From Deinococcus sp. Arct2-2 (GTDB taxonomy: Bacteria > Deinococcota > Deinococci > Deinococcales > Deinococcaceae), in the NCBI RefSeq assembly GCF_004801315.1, contig NZ_SSNW01000018.1, positions 3,883 through 67,882 of the forward strand: DNA of 64,000 nt. Direction: 5' to 3'. The position numbers were made by a program, and so were the translations under genes. The notes beneath the pieces are model-generated. The model was given only the letters and a program-made list of their open reading frames with translations, ran no database searches and was not told the DNA's origin. Shown piece after piece: positions 1-7,953 of this stretch (the first letter of the stretch is position 1; each line of letters opens with the position of its first letter).

Positions 1-816
1 GTGCCGCAGATTCGCGCGGAAGACCACGGTGTCCGCGCTGCGGAACGCGCCCACCCAGGCCTTCTGGGTGCCGATCCGCCAGCCGGTGTCGTCGTGATGG
101 ACGAAGGCAGCCTGTTGCACGTGTGCTTGGAGAGCCTCAACGTGCGCGGCCAGGGGACGGCCGTCGGCGGCGAGCCGCTGTGCGGCTTGCGTGATCGCAC
201 CTTGCGTGACCTGCACGCCGCTGAGGAGAGTCATGACCCGACCGATTCGGCGAACCGGCAAGCCAAGCTCGTGATGCAAGGTCTGAAGGGTGGCGTGCAG
301 GACCGGCCCAAGTCGATGGGCAGTGGCACCTACTTGATCGGCTTTCAGGGCGGGATGATCACCACGCACCGCGTGGTGACACTGAGGGCACTCCATGACG
401 GGCACGTGGTACTCGGTGACCTGCATGGCGTTCTGAGGGGCGAGTTCCGTGACCCAGGCTTTGTCGTGACGGGTGAGGATCAGCGATCCCGTGAATCCGC
501 AACGAAGACAGCTGTTGGGCGAGTCGACCTGCACGGTCTCGGTGACCTGGTGCGGCAGGGGTGGGGACTTGTGCGCGAAGGTGCCTTCACCAGGACGCCG
601 TCCCGGTGATTTGGGAGCGGCGGTGTACTTGTCCCGGCTGAAGGGCGCGGCGTACTTGCGGGCCCGTCGTTCCAACTCTTCGATACGCTTCTTCAAGCGG
701 GCAATTTCAGCCTGGAGCACTTTATTCTGCGCGGTCAACTGGTCGTTCTGTTCGGACTGGCGACGAATGATCTCGAAGAGATCTTTCTCAGTCACCTTGG
801 AACCCATGGACAGCAT
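1..816 (-). CDS. IS66-family transposase, partial (window edge)
   Basis: This is the N-terminal 272 codons of the 472-residue transposase seen complete at 59303-60721. It holds the N-terminal coiled coil, the zinc-finger-like CLRCGF motif and the first catalytic Asp (DDTGW). The rest lies left of base 1. The truncation is caused by the window, not by a mutation that I can see. Confidence 0.9.
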   Translation of the reverse strand, partial: MLSMGSKVTEKDLFEIIRRQSEQNDQLTAQNKVLQAEIARLKKRIEELERRARKYAAPFSRDKYTAAPKSPGRRPGEGTFAHKSPPLPHQVTETVQVDSPNSCLRCGFTGSLILTRHDKAWVTELAPQNAMQVTEYHVPVMECPQCHHAVRGDHPALKADQVGATAHRLGPVLHATLQTLHHELGLPVRRIGRVMTLLSGVQVTQGAITQAAQRLAADGRPLAAHVEALQAHVQQAAFVHHDDTGWRIGTQKAWVGAFRSADTVVFRANLRH

Positions 817-864
817 GGTAACGGCAAAGAGTGCCCAGCTTCCAGCCAGGCACTCTGGGAGGCG

Positions 865-1224
865 CTAATCACAGACGACGCGGTCTACCCAGCCTTTGAG
901 AAGGGCGGGCAGGGAGAACCACCACATCGGAAAGGAGAAGACCAGCAGATCTGCCCGCCGCACCTTCTCGATCTCTGCTGTGAGGTCTAGGGTAAAGGTG
1001 CTGTGCTTGACGGCTTCGACTTGTTCAATCTGCGGTTTGAAGTGTCCGACCAGCTCATGCTCAAAATCGTTCCGGCCAAGTTCGGGGTTCCAACCCACCG
1101 GGTAGAGGTCACTGATCTCGACCGTATAGCCCTGAGCTTCAAGAGTCCTGGCAGCCTCCCACATCTGAGCAGAGCAGAAAGATTTGGGTTCTGGATGGGC
1201 ATGAACAATCAGTGCATGTGGCAT
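865..1224 (-). pseudogene. NAD(P)H dehydrogenase (flavodoxin fold), N-terminal part cut by IS66
   Basis: The 119-residue product starts with the flavodoxin-like NAD(P)H-quinone oxidoreductase pattern (ALIVHAHPEPKSFC) and contains FSFPMWWFSLPALLKGWVDR, the usual flavin-site and dimer region of the KefF/MdaB-type family. Family members are about 190-250 residues long, so this is half a protein. After DRV the frame runs into the terminal inverted repeat of the IS66 element and stops at a TGA/TAG cluster. In the right arm the missing half lies on the other side of the IS. A good start is given by the AGGAGAG just upstream of the ATG on the minus strand. Confidence 0.85.
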
Positions 1225-1673
1225 AGACGTCTCTCCTGAGAATCAAAGGTCAATGATCTGGATGCGGGGCTGCGGACAGTCCCGGGCGGACACTCTGCCG
1301 AGGCAAAGGCAGCCAACTCAGCCCAGAGGTGAGAACAGTATCTCGCCCAGCGCGGCTGATGTCTTGAATAGATCAGGGCTTTAGGCTGTGGAAATTAGCA
1401 TAGGAACCTCCCTCGTGCCTGGCAGACCAAACAGCCGCGCCGGGCCCATCCTGTCGCGTCACAGCTCCTTGTGTTGGTCGGAACACAGCTCCGGAGTCGC
1501 GCAGCTGATGCCGAGCCCCGGATAACCGCCGAACGCACAGAATTCGAGTTTATGGCACCATCGCCTCTCCACCTCCTGTGCCGTTTTCCGCAGGACACCC
1601 GGGTAAAACGCTCAAGACACTTGGCCGGAACTGAAGGACAATGAACAGCACTTCAACGTTCAAGGAGAACCGC
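1225..1673. promoter_or_regulatory. Divergent intergenic region upstream of catabolic operon
   Basis: This 449-bp stretch separates the minus-strand dehydrogenase remnant from the plus-strand operon, so it should hold both promoters. I see no convincing coding frame and cannot assign -35/-10 boxes or an operator with confidence. The mirror is 58446-58894. Confidence 0.4.
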
Positions 1674-3077
1674 GTGCCCCACGCTGGAACCAGTGCCGTC
1701 CTCGCTGCATTCATGGCGAATCCCCCCTTCATCCCGGATACCGTTCTTGAGGATGCCCGCCGGAGCGTTCTCGACGGGCTCGGTTCTCTGCTCGCCGGTT
1801 CGCTGGAACCCCCTGCCCGCATGGTTCAGGACTTGGTGCGCGGTCTCGGGCAGGCTGACGACGCCAGCGTCTTCAGTGCCGGGAGGGCCAGTGCCGCGGG
1901 GGCGGCTCTGGCCAACGGCGTCGCGACGCACATCCTTGAACTCGACGACATTCACAAGGGCTCCACCATTCATGCCGCTGCGCCCATCATCCCGGCCGCC
2001 CTAGCCGTGGCCGAACGTGAACATCAAAGCGGCGCCGCTTTTCTGCGGGCCGTCGTGCTGGGTTACGAGGCTGCGCTGCGCATCGGGGAAGCCGTCAACC
2101 CCAGCCATTACCGCTACTGGCACCCCACCGGCACGGTCGCTACCTTTGGCGCGGCGGTTGCGGCCGGTGCCCTGATGGGCCTGAGCCAGCGTCAGATGCT
2201 TGACGCGCTGGGTACCGCCGGCACCCAGGCGGCTGGCCTCTGGGAATTCAATGCGAGCGGCGCCATGAGCAAAACCCTGCATCCTGGCAAGGCCGCCATG
2301 AACGGCGTGATGGCCGCAGATCTGGCCCGGCGCGGCTTCACAGGCGCACCGACCATCTTGGAGGGGCCACGCGGGTTTTTTGCAGCGACCAGCGCCGTCC
2401 ATGACGCCGAACGGGTAACCACTGACCTGGGTGTGTTGTGGAAGGTCAGCGAGAACGGCTACAAACTGTACTCGTGCTGCGGCCACACCCACACGGCCAT
2501 CGACGCGGCGCTCGCGCTGCGCCAGGCCCACGGGTGGACGGCCGACTGGGTACTGAACCAAGTTCGTGAGGTGCGCGTCGCCACGTACGGCCCGGGCTGG
2601 GACATCGTGAGTGAGCGAAATCCCCACACGCCGTACCAGGCCAAATTCAGCCTGTCCTACGTGGTTAGTGCGGCCTTGCTGGAAGGCGCGGTCGGCCTGA
2701 CCCAGTTCAGTGAGGACCGTTTCGGCCCTTCTGGAGTGAGGCAGGAGCTGTTGGCCCGCTTGCTGCCGCGGGTTCAACCCGCCGTCTCTGCGGAGCTAAC
2801 CGCCAGGTATCCGGCGGCATGGCCTGCCCGTCTGGAAGTGGAATTGATTGACGGTCAGGTGCTGCGGGCTGGGGGGGACTTCCCCCGGGGAAATCAGGAG
2901 AACCCAGTCAGTACAGCCGAGCTCGAAGCCAAATTCTGCGCGCTCGTTGAGCCCCGCTTCAGTCAGGCCGTGAGCGAACGGGCGCTGGCACTGGTTCGCC
3001 ACATTGAAGCGGTTCCCGACCTGGCGGTGGCCGGCGCGGAACTCAACACCCTTTGCCAAGGAGCGCGACATGAGTGA
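1674..3077 (+). CDS. MmgE/PrpD family protein
   Basis: The product resembles 2-methylcitrate dehydratase/cis-aconitate decarboxylase-type enzymes along its whole length (about 467 residues, family about 450-500). Typical blocks are ANGVATHILELDDIHKGSTIH near the first quarter, HPTGTVATFGAAVAAG, KTLHPGKAAMNG and SCCGHTHTAIDA. I prefer GTG 1674 because AAGGAG (1662-1667) sits at ideal spacing; the in-frame ATG at 1641 has its AAGGA only two bases away. It is the first gene of the operon and overlaps the next start (ATGAGTGA). Substrate cannot be read from sequence; the family handles cis-aconitate, methylcitrate and relatives. Confidence 0.88.
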   Translation: MPHAGTSAVLAAFMANPPFIPDTVLEDARRSVLDGLGSLLAGSLEPPARMVQDLVRGLGQADDASVFSAGRASAAGAALANGVATHILELDDIHKGSTIHAAAPIIPAALAVAEREHQSGAAFLRAVVLGYEAALRIGEAVNPSHYRYWHPTGTVATFGAAVAAGALMGLSQRQMLDALGTAGTQAAGLWEFNASGAMSKTLHPGKAAMNGVMAADLARRGFTGAPTILEGPRGFFAATSAVHDAERVTTDLGVLWKVSENGYKLYSCCGHTHTAIDAALALRQAHGWTADWVLNQVREVRVATYGPGWDIVSERNPHTPYQAKFSLSYVVSAALLEGAVGLTQFSEDRFGPSGVRQELLARLLPRVQPAVSAELTARYPAAWPARLEVELIDGQVLRAGGDFPRGNQENPVSTAELEAKFCALVEPRFSQAVSERALALVRHIEAVPDLAVAGAELNTLCQGARHE

Positions 3078-3621
3078 ACCTGTCTCAACTTTTCAGAACC
3101 CGGCTGGAACTTGGTCCCTGGCGGTCTATGACGTCCTCAAAGCGCAAAACGTCCGGCTGGTGCCGTTCGTGCCGGATGGAGGGCACCGCGGCCTGATCGA
3201 GCACTGTCAGGCCGACCCGGACATGCGCGCTGTGACCCTGACCACCGAGCAAGAAGGCGTTGCCTTGGCAGCCGGCGCCTGGGTAGGCGGCGTGCGGTCC
3301 GTGCTGCTCATGCAGTCGAGCGGTGTTGGCAACTGCATCAACATGCTCTCGCTCCTCAAGACCTGCCAGATGCCCCTCGTGATCTTGGTCACCATGCGCG
3401 GCGAGTGGGGGGAGTTCAACCCCTGGCAAGTCCCCATGGGGCAGGCCACTCCGGAGGTACTCCGGGCCATGGGCGTTCTGGTTCAGAGAGTGGATGATCC
3501 GGAGCTCCTGCCTGGGGAGGTGGACGCGGCCCTGCGGCTGGCGTACAGCACCTATAGTCCGGTCGCGGTGCTGCTCTCGCAAAAGCTGTTGGGGGCCAAA
3601 AAGTTCGGGGGGAGCAAATGA
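3070..3621 (+). CDS. ThDP-dependent decarboxylase, alpha subunit (sulfopyruvate/phosphonopyruvate decarboxylase type)
   Basis: The 183-residue product corresponds to the pyrimidine-binding half of ThDP enzymes, with the conserved activating Glu in LTTEQEGVALAAGAWVGG and the LLMQSSGVGNCINML segment typical of ComD/phosphonopyruvate decarboxylase. The start overlaps the stop of the MmgE/PrpD gene, and AAGGAG precedes it. The partner half is the next gene, with a 4-base overlap, so the pair should form an alpha/beta enzyme that decarboxylates a 2-oxo acid to an aldehyde. The true substrate is unknown; sulfopyruvate, phosphonopyruvate or another oxo acid are possible. Confidence 0.85.
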   Translation: MSEPVSTFQNPAGTWSLAVYDVLKAQNVRLVPFVPDGGHRGLIEHCQADPDMRAVTLTTEQEGVALAAGAWVGGVRSVLLMQSSGVGNCINMLSLLKTCQMPLVILVTMRGEWGEFNPWQVPMGQATPEVLRAMGVLVQRVDDPELLPGEVDAALRLAYSTYSPVAVLLSQKLLGAKKFGGSK

Positions 3622-4211
3622 ACGCGCCCCAACTGGAACGCCGGGTGGTCATGGCGCAGCTGCTCGAAGAGCGCGGAAGTCTGCTGGCCGTCACCGGCTT
3701 GGGGGCCACTGCTTGGGACCTTGCCTCACTGTCTGACAGCCCGCACGACTTCCCGCTGTGGGGCGCGATGGGCGGCGCCGCCATGTTCGGCCTGGGCCTG
3801 GCCCTCGCCCAACCAGACCGGTCAGTGGTGGTGTTCACAGGAGACGGTGAACTGCTGATGGGCCTCGGCGCACTGTCGACCATCGCCGTCACCCGGCCCC
3901 CAAACCTGAGCGTGGTCGTGCTGGACAACGAACGCTACGGAGAGACGGGAGCGCAGCCTACCCACACTGCGGCCGGAGTCGACCTCGCCGCTGTGGCCCG
4001 CGCCTGCGGGTTTGAGCGAACCATCACCGTCCGGGAGGAGAGCGGCATTCCTGCCTTGCGGGCCGGCCTGCACGCGGGTGAGAGCCCCCTGCTGGCTGTG
4101 GTGAAAGTGGCCCTCACGGCGGATCCTATGACCCTCCCGCCCCGGGACGGCACCTACTTGAAAAACCGCATGCGGGCCGCGCTGCTGGGTCCAACGGCGA
4201 TCTACGAGTGA
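3618..4211 (+). CDS. ThDP-dependent decarboxylase, beta subunit
   Basis: This 197-residue protein is the diphosphate-binding half of the enzyme. The ThDP/Mg motif is intact: GDGELLMGLGAL starts at residue 75 and the closing Asn is at residue 104 (LDNERYGETG), the usual spacing of about 30. ATGA overlap with the alpha gene implies translational coupling. With an aldehyde dehydrogenase further down the operon, an oxo-acid to aldehyde to acid sequence is plausible (inference). Confidence 0.87.
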   Translation: MNAPQLERRVVMAQLLEERGSLLAVTGLGATAWDLASLSDSPHDFPLWGAMGGAAMFGLGLALAQPDRSVVVFTGDGELLMGLGALSTIAVTRPPNLSVVVLDNERYGETGAQPTHTAAGVDLAAVARACGFERTITVREESGIPALRAGLHAGESPLLAVVKVALTADPMTLPPRDGTYLKNRMRAALLGPTAIYE

Positions 4212-4218
4212 GGGGAAG

Positions 4219-4998
4219 ATGTTCGTCGACCTGAATGCCGACGTGGGCGAAAGCTTTGGAGCGTGGACGCTCGAACACGACGAGGCGCTTTTTCCCTTTC
4301 TGTCTTCCACAAAGCTCGCCTGCGGCTTTCATGCGGGGGATCCCGTCACCATGCACGCCACCCTTAAGCTGGCCCGGCAGTTCAATATGGGGGTCGGGGC
4401 TCTCCCCAGCTTCCCCGACCGGGTAGGGTTCAGGCCGCGCATTCCGGAGGCGAGCTCCGAGGAGGTGTACGCAGACGTGCTGTACCACGTGTGTGCCCTG
4501 GCGGCCTCGGTGGGCGTGCCCCTCCGGCAGGTGAAGGCGCACGGCGCCCTCTCCATCTGCGCTTGGACGCATGCCCCAACCGCCCAAGCCATTGCTCAGG
4601 CCGTCTACGGCGTGCATCCCACTCTTCCCCTCTTGGTGCTGCCCACCACCTTGCTGGAGACCGAAGCGCGGAAGTTGAGCCTCCCCGTCGTGTTGGAACT
4701 CTTCCCGGAGCGGGCGTACCTGCATGACGGGCACTTGGCCCCGCGGAGCCTGCCGGGTTCCAGCATCCACAACCCGCACGAGGCGGCCTGCCGCGCCGTT
4801 ACGATGGTGAAGGAAGGGCAGATTCAGACCCTGGACGGCGGCTTCTCCGAATTCAAAGCAGACACCTTTTGCGTTCACGGTGACACCCCGAACGCCGTGG
4901 AGATCGCCTGCGCCATCCGCGCTGCCTTGGAGGCGGAAGGAATCGAAATCCGGGCTGTTGCCGTTCCCACCCTGCGCCGCCCTGAGGTACCTGCATGA
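4219..4998 (+). CDS. LamB/YcsF (PxpA-like) family protein, divergent
   Basis: The 259-residue length and the blocks DLNADVGESFG, KLACGFHAGDP, VKAHGALS and CVHGDTPNAV place it in the LamB/YcsF family, whose known member PxpA is part of 5-oxoprolinase. It departs from the canonical motifs: the usual GAHPSFPD is GALPSFPD here, the GFGRR block is GFRPR, and VKPHGALY is VKAHGALS. Loss of the motif His suggests a changed substrate or reduced oxoprolinase activity. GGGGAAG precedes the ATG, and the gene overlaps the next one by four bases. A PxpB-PxpC fusion lies downstream in the same operon. Confidence 0.85.
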   Translation: MFVDLNADVGESFGAWTLEHDEALFPFLSSTKLACGFHAGDPVTMHATLKLARQFNMGVGALPSFPDRVGFRPRIPEASSEEVYADVLYHVCALAASVGVPLRQVKAHGALSICAWTHAPTAQAIAQAVYGVHPTLPLLVLPTTLLETEARKLSLPVVLELFPERAYLHDGHLAPRSLPGSSIHNPHEAACRAVTMVKEGQIQTLDGGFSEFKADTFCVHGDTPNAVEIACAIRAALEAEGIEIRAVAVPTLRRPEVPA

Positions 4999-6158
4999 CC
5001 CTGACCCGCTCGCCCATGACCTATCCTGAACTCCGCGAACCGGTTCGTGATCTCTGCGCCCGCTTTGACACCCAGTATTGGCTGGACGCTGAACGCGCCG
5101 GCTACCCTGAAGCGTTCGTCGGTGCCCTGACCCAGGCCGGCTGGCTCGCGGCCCTGATTCCCGAGGACTACGGCGGCGCAGGCCTGGGCCTGACCGAAGC
5201 CAGCGTCATCCTTGAGGAAATCAACCGATCTGGCGCGAATTCCGGTGCTTGCCACGCCCAGATGTACATCATGGGCACCCTGCTGCGCCACGGGTCAGAC
5301 GAGCAGAAAGCGCAGTACCTGCCCCGCATTGCCAGCGGAGAACTGCGCCTCCAGTCCTTCGGGGTGACTGAGCCCACCACAGGTTCCGACACCACCCGGC
5401 TCAAAACCACCGCAGTGCGCCGGGGTGACACCTATGTGATTAATGGGCAAAAGGTGTGGACCTCCCGCCTTCAGCATTCCGATCTGCTGCTGCTGCTGGC
5501 CCGAACCACGCCCCTGGCGAACGTCCGCAAGAAGACAGAAGGCCTGTCCACCTTCTTGATCGACCTCAGGACCATTGACCGCAGCCGCATGACCGTGCGG
5601 CCCATCCAGAACATGGTAGGACACGAGACCAATGAAGTGTTCTTCGATGATCTGGACATTCCCGCCAGCAGCTTGGTCGGGTTGGAAGGACAGGGCTTCC
5701 GGTACGTGCTTGACGGCATGAACGCCGAGCGGATCCTGATTGCGGCGGAGTGTGTGGGGGACGGGTACTGGTTTACCGAGCGGTCCAGCCGCTACGCCAG
5801 CGAGCGAGTGGTGTTCGACCGGCCGATCGGGCAAAACCAGGGAGTCCAGTTCCCGATTGCCCGCGCCTACGTGAACGTACGTGCAGCTGACCTGATGCGG
5901 TATGAGGCGGCGGCTCTCTTTGATGCGGGGCGCCCCTGCGGTGCCGAAGCCAACATGGCCAAGCTGCTGGCTGCAGACGCGTCCTGGGAGGCGGCGAACG
6001 CCTGCCTCCAGACGCACGGAGGCTTCGGCTTTGCCGCTGAGTACGACATCGAACGCAAGTTCCGCGAAACGCGGCTCTATCAGGTGGCGCCCATCAGCAC
6101 CAATTTGATCTTGTCGTTTGTCGGCGAGAAGGTGCTGGGCATGCCGAGGTCGTACTAG
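4995..6158 (+). CDS. Acyl-CoA dehydrogenase family protein
   Basis: 387 residues, with the FAD/acyl-CoA blocks SFGVTEPTTGSDTTRLKTTA and INGQKVWTS in the middle, and the C-terminal helical domain with CLQTHGGFGFAAEYDIER. At the place where many family members carry the catalytic Glu (YEGT), this protein has LYQVAPISTN (Gln 363), so the base may be elsewhere. It oxidises an acyl-CoA and passes electrons to ETF. It is followed directly, without a gap, by the CoA-transferase gene, which supplies its likely thioester substrate. Confidence 0.9.
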   Translation: MTLTRSPMTYPELREPVRDLCARFDTQYWLDAERAGYPEAFVGALTQAGWLAALIPEDYGGAGLGLTEASVILEEINRSGANSGACHAQMYIMGTLLRHGSDEQKAQYLPRIASGELRLQSFGVTEPTTGSDTTRLKTTAVRRGDTYVINGQKVWTSRLQHSDLLLLLARTTPLANVRKKTEGLSTFLIDLRTIDRSRMTVRPIQNMVGHETNEVFFDDLDIPASSLVGLEGQGFRYVLDGMNAERILIAAECVGDGYWFTERSSRYASERVVFDRPIGQNQGVQFPIARAYVNVRAADLMRYEAAALFDAGRPCGAEANMAKLLAADASWEAANACLQTHGGFGFAAEYDIERKFRETRLYQVAPISTNLILSFVGEKVLGMPRSY

Positions 6159-7298
6159 ATGCTGCCCCTAGAAGGTCTGCGGGTGGTCGCACTGGAGCAA
6201 GCGGTCGCTGGGCCGTTCTGCTCGCGCCAGCTGGCGGATCTGGGGGCGGATGTCATCAAGGTCGAGCGCCCCGGCGAAGGAGACCTCGCGCGCGGGTATG
6301 ACGGCGCACTCGGCGGGGTCTCGGCGTACTTTGCTTGGCTCAACCGTGGCAAGCGCAGCGTGGTGCTGGATGTGAAGAGCCCGGATGGAGCGGCGGCCCT
6401 AGAGAACTTGCTCGCCGGCGCAGACGTGTTTGTGCACAATCTCCTGCCCGGGGCGGTCGAGCGCCTGGGCTTCGGGTGGGACACGGTTCGCGAGCGCTTT
6501 CCGCGCCTGATCTGGGTGTCCATCTCTGGCTACGGCCTGTCCGGTTCATACGCGCACAAAAAGGCCTACGACATGCTGATCCAGGCTGAAGCGGGGGTGA
6601 TCGCCCTGACCGGCAGCGCTGAGGCCGCCGCCAAAGTTGGTATCTCCGTGGCGGACATCGCCAGTGGGCTGTACGCCCATTCCAGCATTCTCGCGGCCCT
6701 GCTGGCGCGTGGGCGCACTGGGCAGGGAGAGCGCATTGAAATTTCCATGTTTGAGGCCCTGACCGAATGGATGATGCCCCCCATGTACAGCCTGATCGGT
6801 CAGGGGCGTGCGCCAGGCCGCGCGGGGTTGCGGCACAACATGATCGTGCCTTACGGCGCTTACCGCTGTGCAGACGGCCAGGTCATGTTTGCCGTCCAGA
6901 ACGAGCGTGAATGGATGAACTTCTGCACCGACGTACTCGGGCGCCCTGACCTGACCAACGATGAACAGTTCGCGACCAATGCCCAGCGACTCGCGCACCG
7001 CGCCCCACTGGAAGACACCATCGAAGCGGCCTTCGCGGCCTTGAGCCGGGAGGAGGTGAGTGCTCGTCTGGAACGGGCTGGCATTGCCAGCGCCCGGGTC
7101 AACAGCGTGCAGGAGGTGGTAGATCACCCGCAGTTGCAGGACCGTCAGCGCTGGACGCAGGTGCAGACGCCAGCGGGCACCATCCCGGCCCTGCTCCCAC
7201 CTCACAACCTTGGAAGTGCGCCCCCACGCATGGGCCGTGTCCCTGCCCTGGGGGAGCACACTGCCGAGGTGCTGGCAGAACTGCAGGGCGCGCCATGA
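6159..7298 (+). CDS. CaiB/BaiF (class III) CoA-transferase
   Basis: 379 residues with the family hallmark GADVIKVERPGEGDLAR near the start and the probable catalytic Asp 166 in the VADIASGLYAHSS block, equivalent to Asp169 of formyl-CoA transferase. It moves CoA from a donor thioester (often succinyl-CoA) to a carboxylic acid. Together with the neighbouring MaoC and CitE genes it has the composition of the itaconate-degradation set (CoA-transferase, hydratase, lyase), but the substrate is not determined by sequence. Confidence 0.9.
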   Translation: MLPLEGLRVVALEQAVAGPFCSRQLADLGADVIKVERPGEGDLARGYDGALGGVSAYFAWLNRGKRSVVLDVKSPDGAAALENLLAGADVFVHNLLPGAVERLGFGWDTVRERFPRLIWVSISGYGLSGSYAHKKAYDMLIQAEAGVIALTGSAEAAAKVGISVADIASGLYAHSSILAALLARGRTGQGERIEISMFEALTEWMMPPMYSLIGQGRAPGRAGLRHNMIVPYGAYRCADGQVMFAVQNEREWMNFCTDVLGRPDLTNDEQFATNAQRLAHRAPLEDTIEAAFAALSREEVSARLERAGIASARVNSVQEVVDHPQLQDRQRWTQVQTPAGTIPALLPPHNLGSAPPRMGRVPALGEHTAEVLAELQGAP

Positions 7299-7456
7299 TT
7301 CCCGCGCGGCTGGAACGCGGCCAGTTGTACGTCCCTGCCCACCGCTGGCACATGATTGAGAAGGCCAGGACGGGCCCAGCAGACGCGGTGGTGCTGGACC
7401 TTGAGGATGCTGTGCCGCTGGAGGAGAAATACGCTCAGGAAAGGAGAACCCTGTGA
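7295..7456 (+). pseudogene. CitE/HpcH-type CoA-lyase, N-terminal stub only
   Basis: The 53-codon frame overlaps the CoA-transferase stop (ATGA) and reads LYVPAHRWHMIEKA and then ADAVVLDLEDAVPLEEK, the recognisable first two blocks of CitE-family lyases (about 280 residues). It then ends with TGA over the start of the MaoC gene. The remaining three quarters, including the CoA and metal sites, are gone. The most economical explanation is an internal deletion that preserved the MaoC ribosome-binding site. The intact gene would have been the C-C lyase of this pathway. Confidence 0.75.
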
Positions 7457-7953
7457 CCAGCTCCACCGGCGGCCGCTGCTTCGAGGACTTCAAATCCGGC
7501 CAGGTCATTGAGCATCCCCTCGGCCGAACCGTGACTCAGAACGACAACATCTGGTTCACCCTCCTGACAAATAACACCAACCCCATCCACTTTGACGCGC
7601 ATTACGCCGCGCACACAGAATTTGGGCGGCCCTTGGTGAACAGTGCGTTCACCATCGCGCTCGTCACGGGTCTGTCGGTATCAGACATGTCGCAGAACGC
7701 CGTGAACCTCGGCTGGGATGAAGTGCGCCTCCCACACCCGCTGTTTGAGGGGGATACGGTGTATGCCCGCAGCGAAGTGCTGTCCCTACGCGAGTCCCGC
7801 TCGCGGCCCCACCAAGGGGTGCTGACATTCAAGACCTCTGGTTACAACCAGCACGGCACGGTCGTCTTGGAATTCAAACGCACTGTTTTGGTGTATCGGC
7901 GCGCGCACGTGCCGAGCGTGACCTCGAGGCCCAGCATGAAGGAAACCCCATGA
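7453..7953 (+). CDS. MaoC-family hydratase (mesaconyl/itaconyl-CoA hydratase type)
   Basis: 166-residue hot-dog protein starting at GTG with AAAGGAG upstream. RCFEDFKSGQ and HPLGRTVTQNDNIWFTLLT, then TNPIHFDAHYA with the catalytic Asp/His pattern, are characteristic of the MaoC subgroup that hydrates branched dicarboxylic enoyl-CoAs. The C-terminal LVYRR motif closes the fold. It overlaps the aldehyde dehydrogenase start by four bases. Function as an enoyl-CoA hydratase is well supported; the exact substrate is inference from the neighbouring CoA-transferase and CitE stub. Confidence 0.88.
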   Translation: MTSSTGGRCFEDFKSGQVIEHPLGRTVTQNDNIWFTLLTNNTNPIHFDAHYAAHTEFGRPLVNSAFTIALVTGLSVSDMSQNAVNLGWDEVRLPHPLFEGDTVYARSEVLSLRESRSRPHQGVLTFKTSGYNQHGTVVLEFKRTVLVYRRAHVPSVTSRPSMKETP

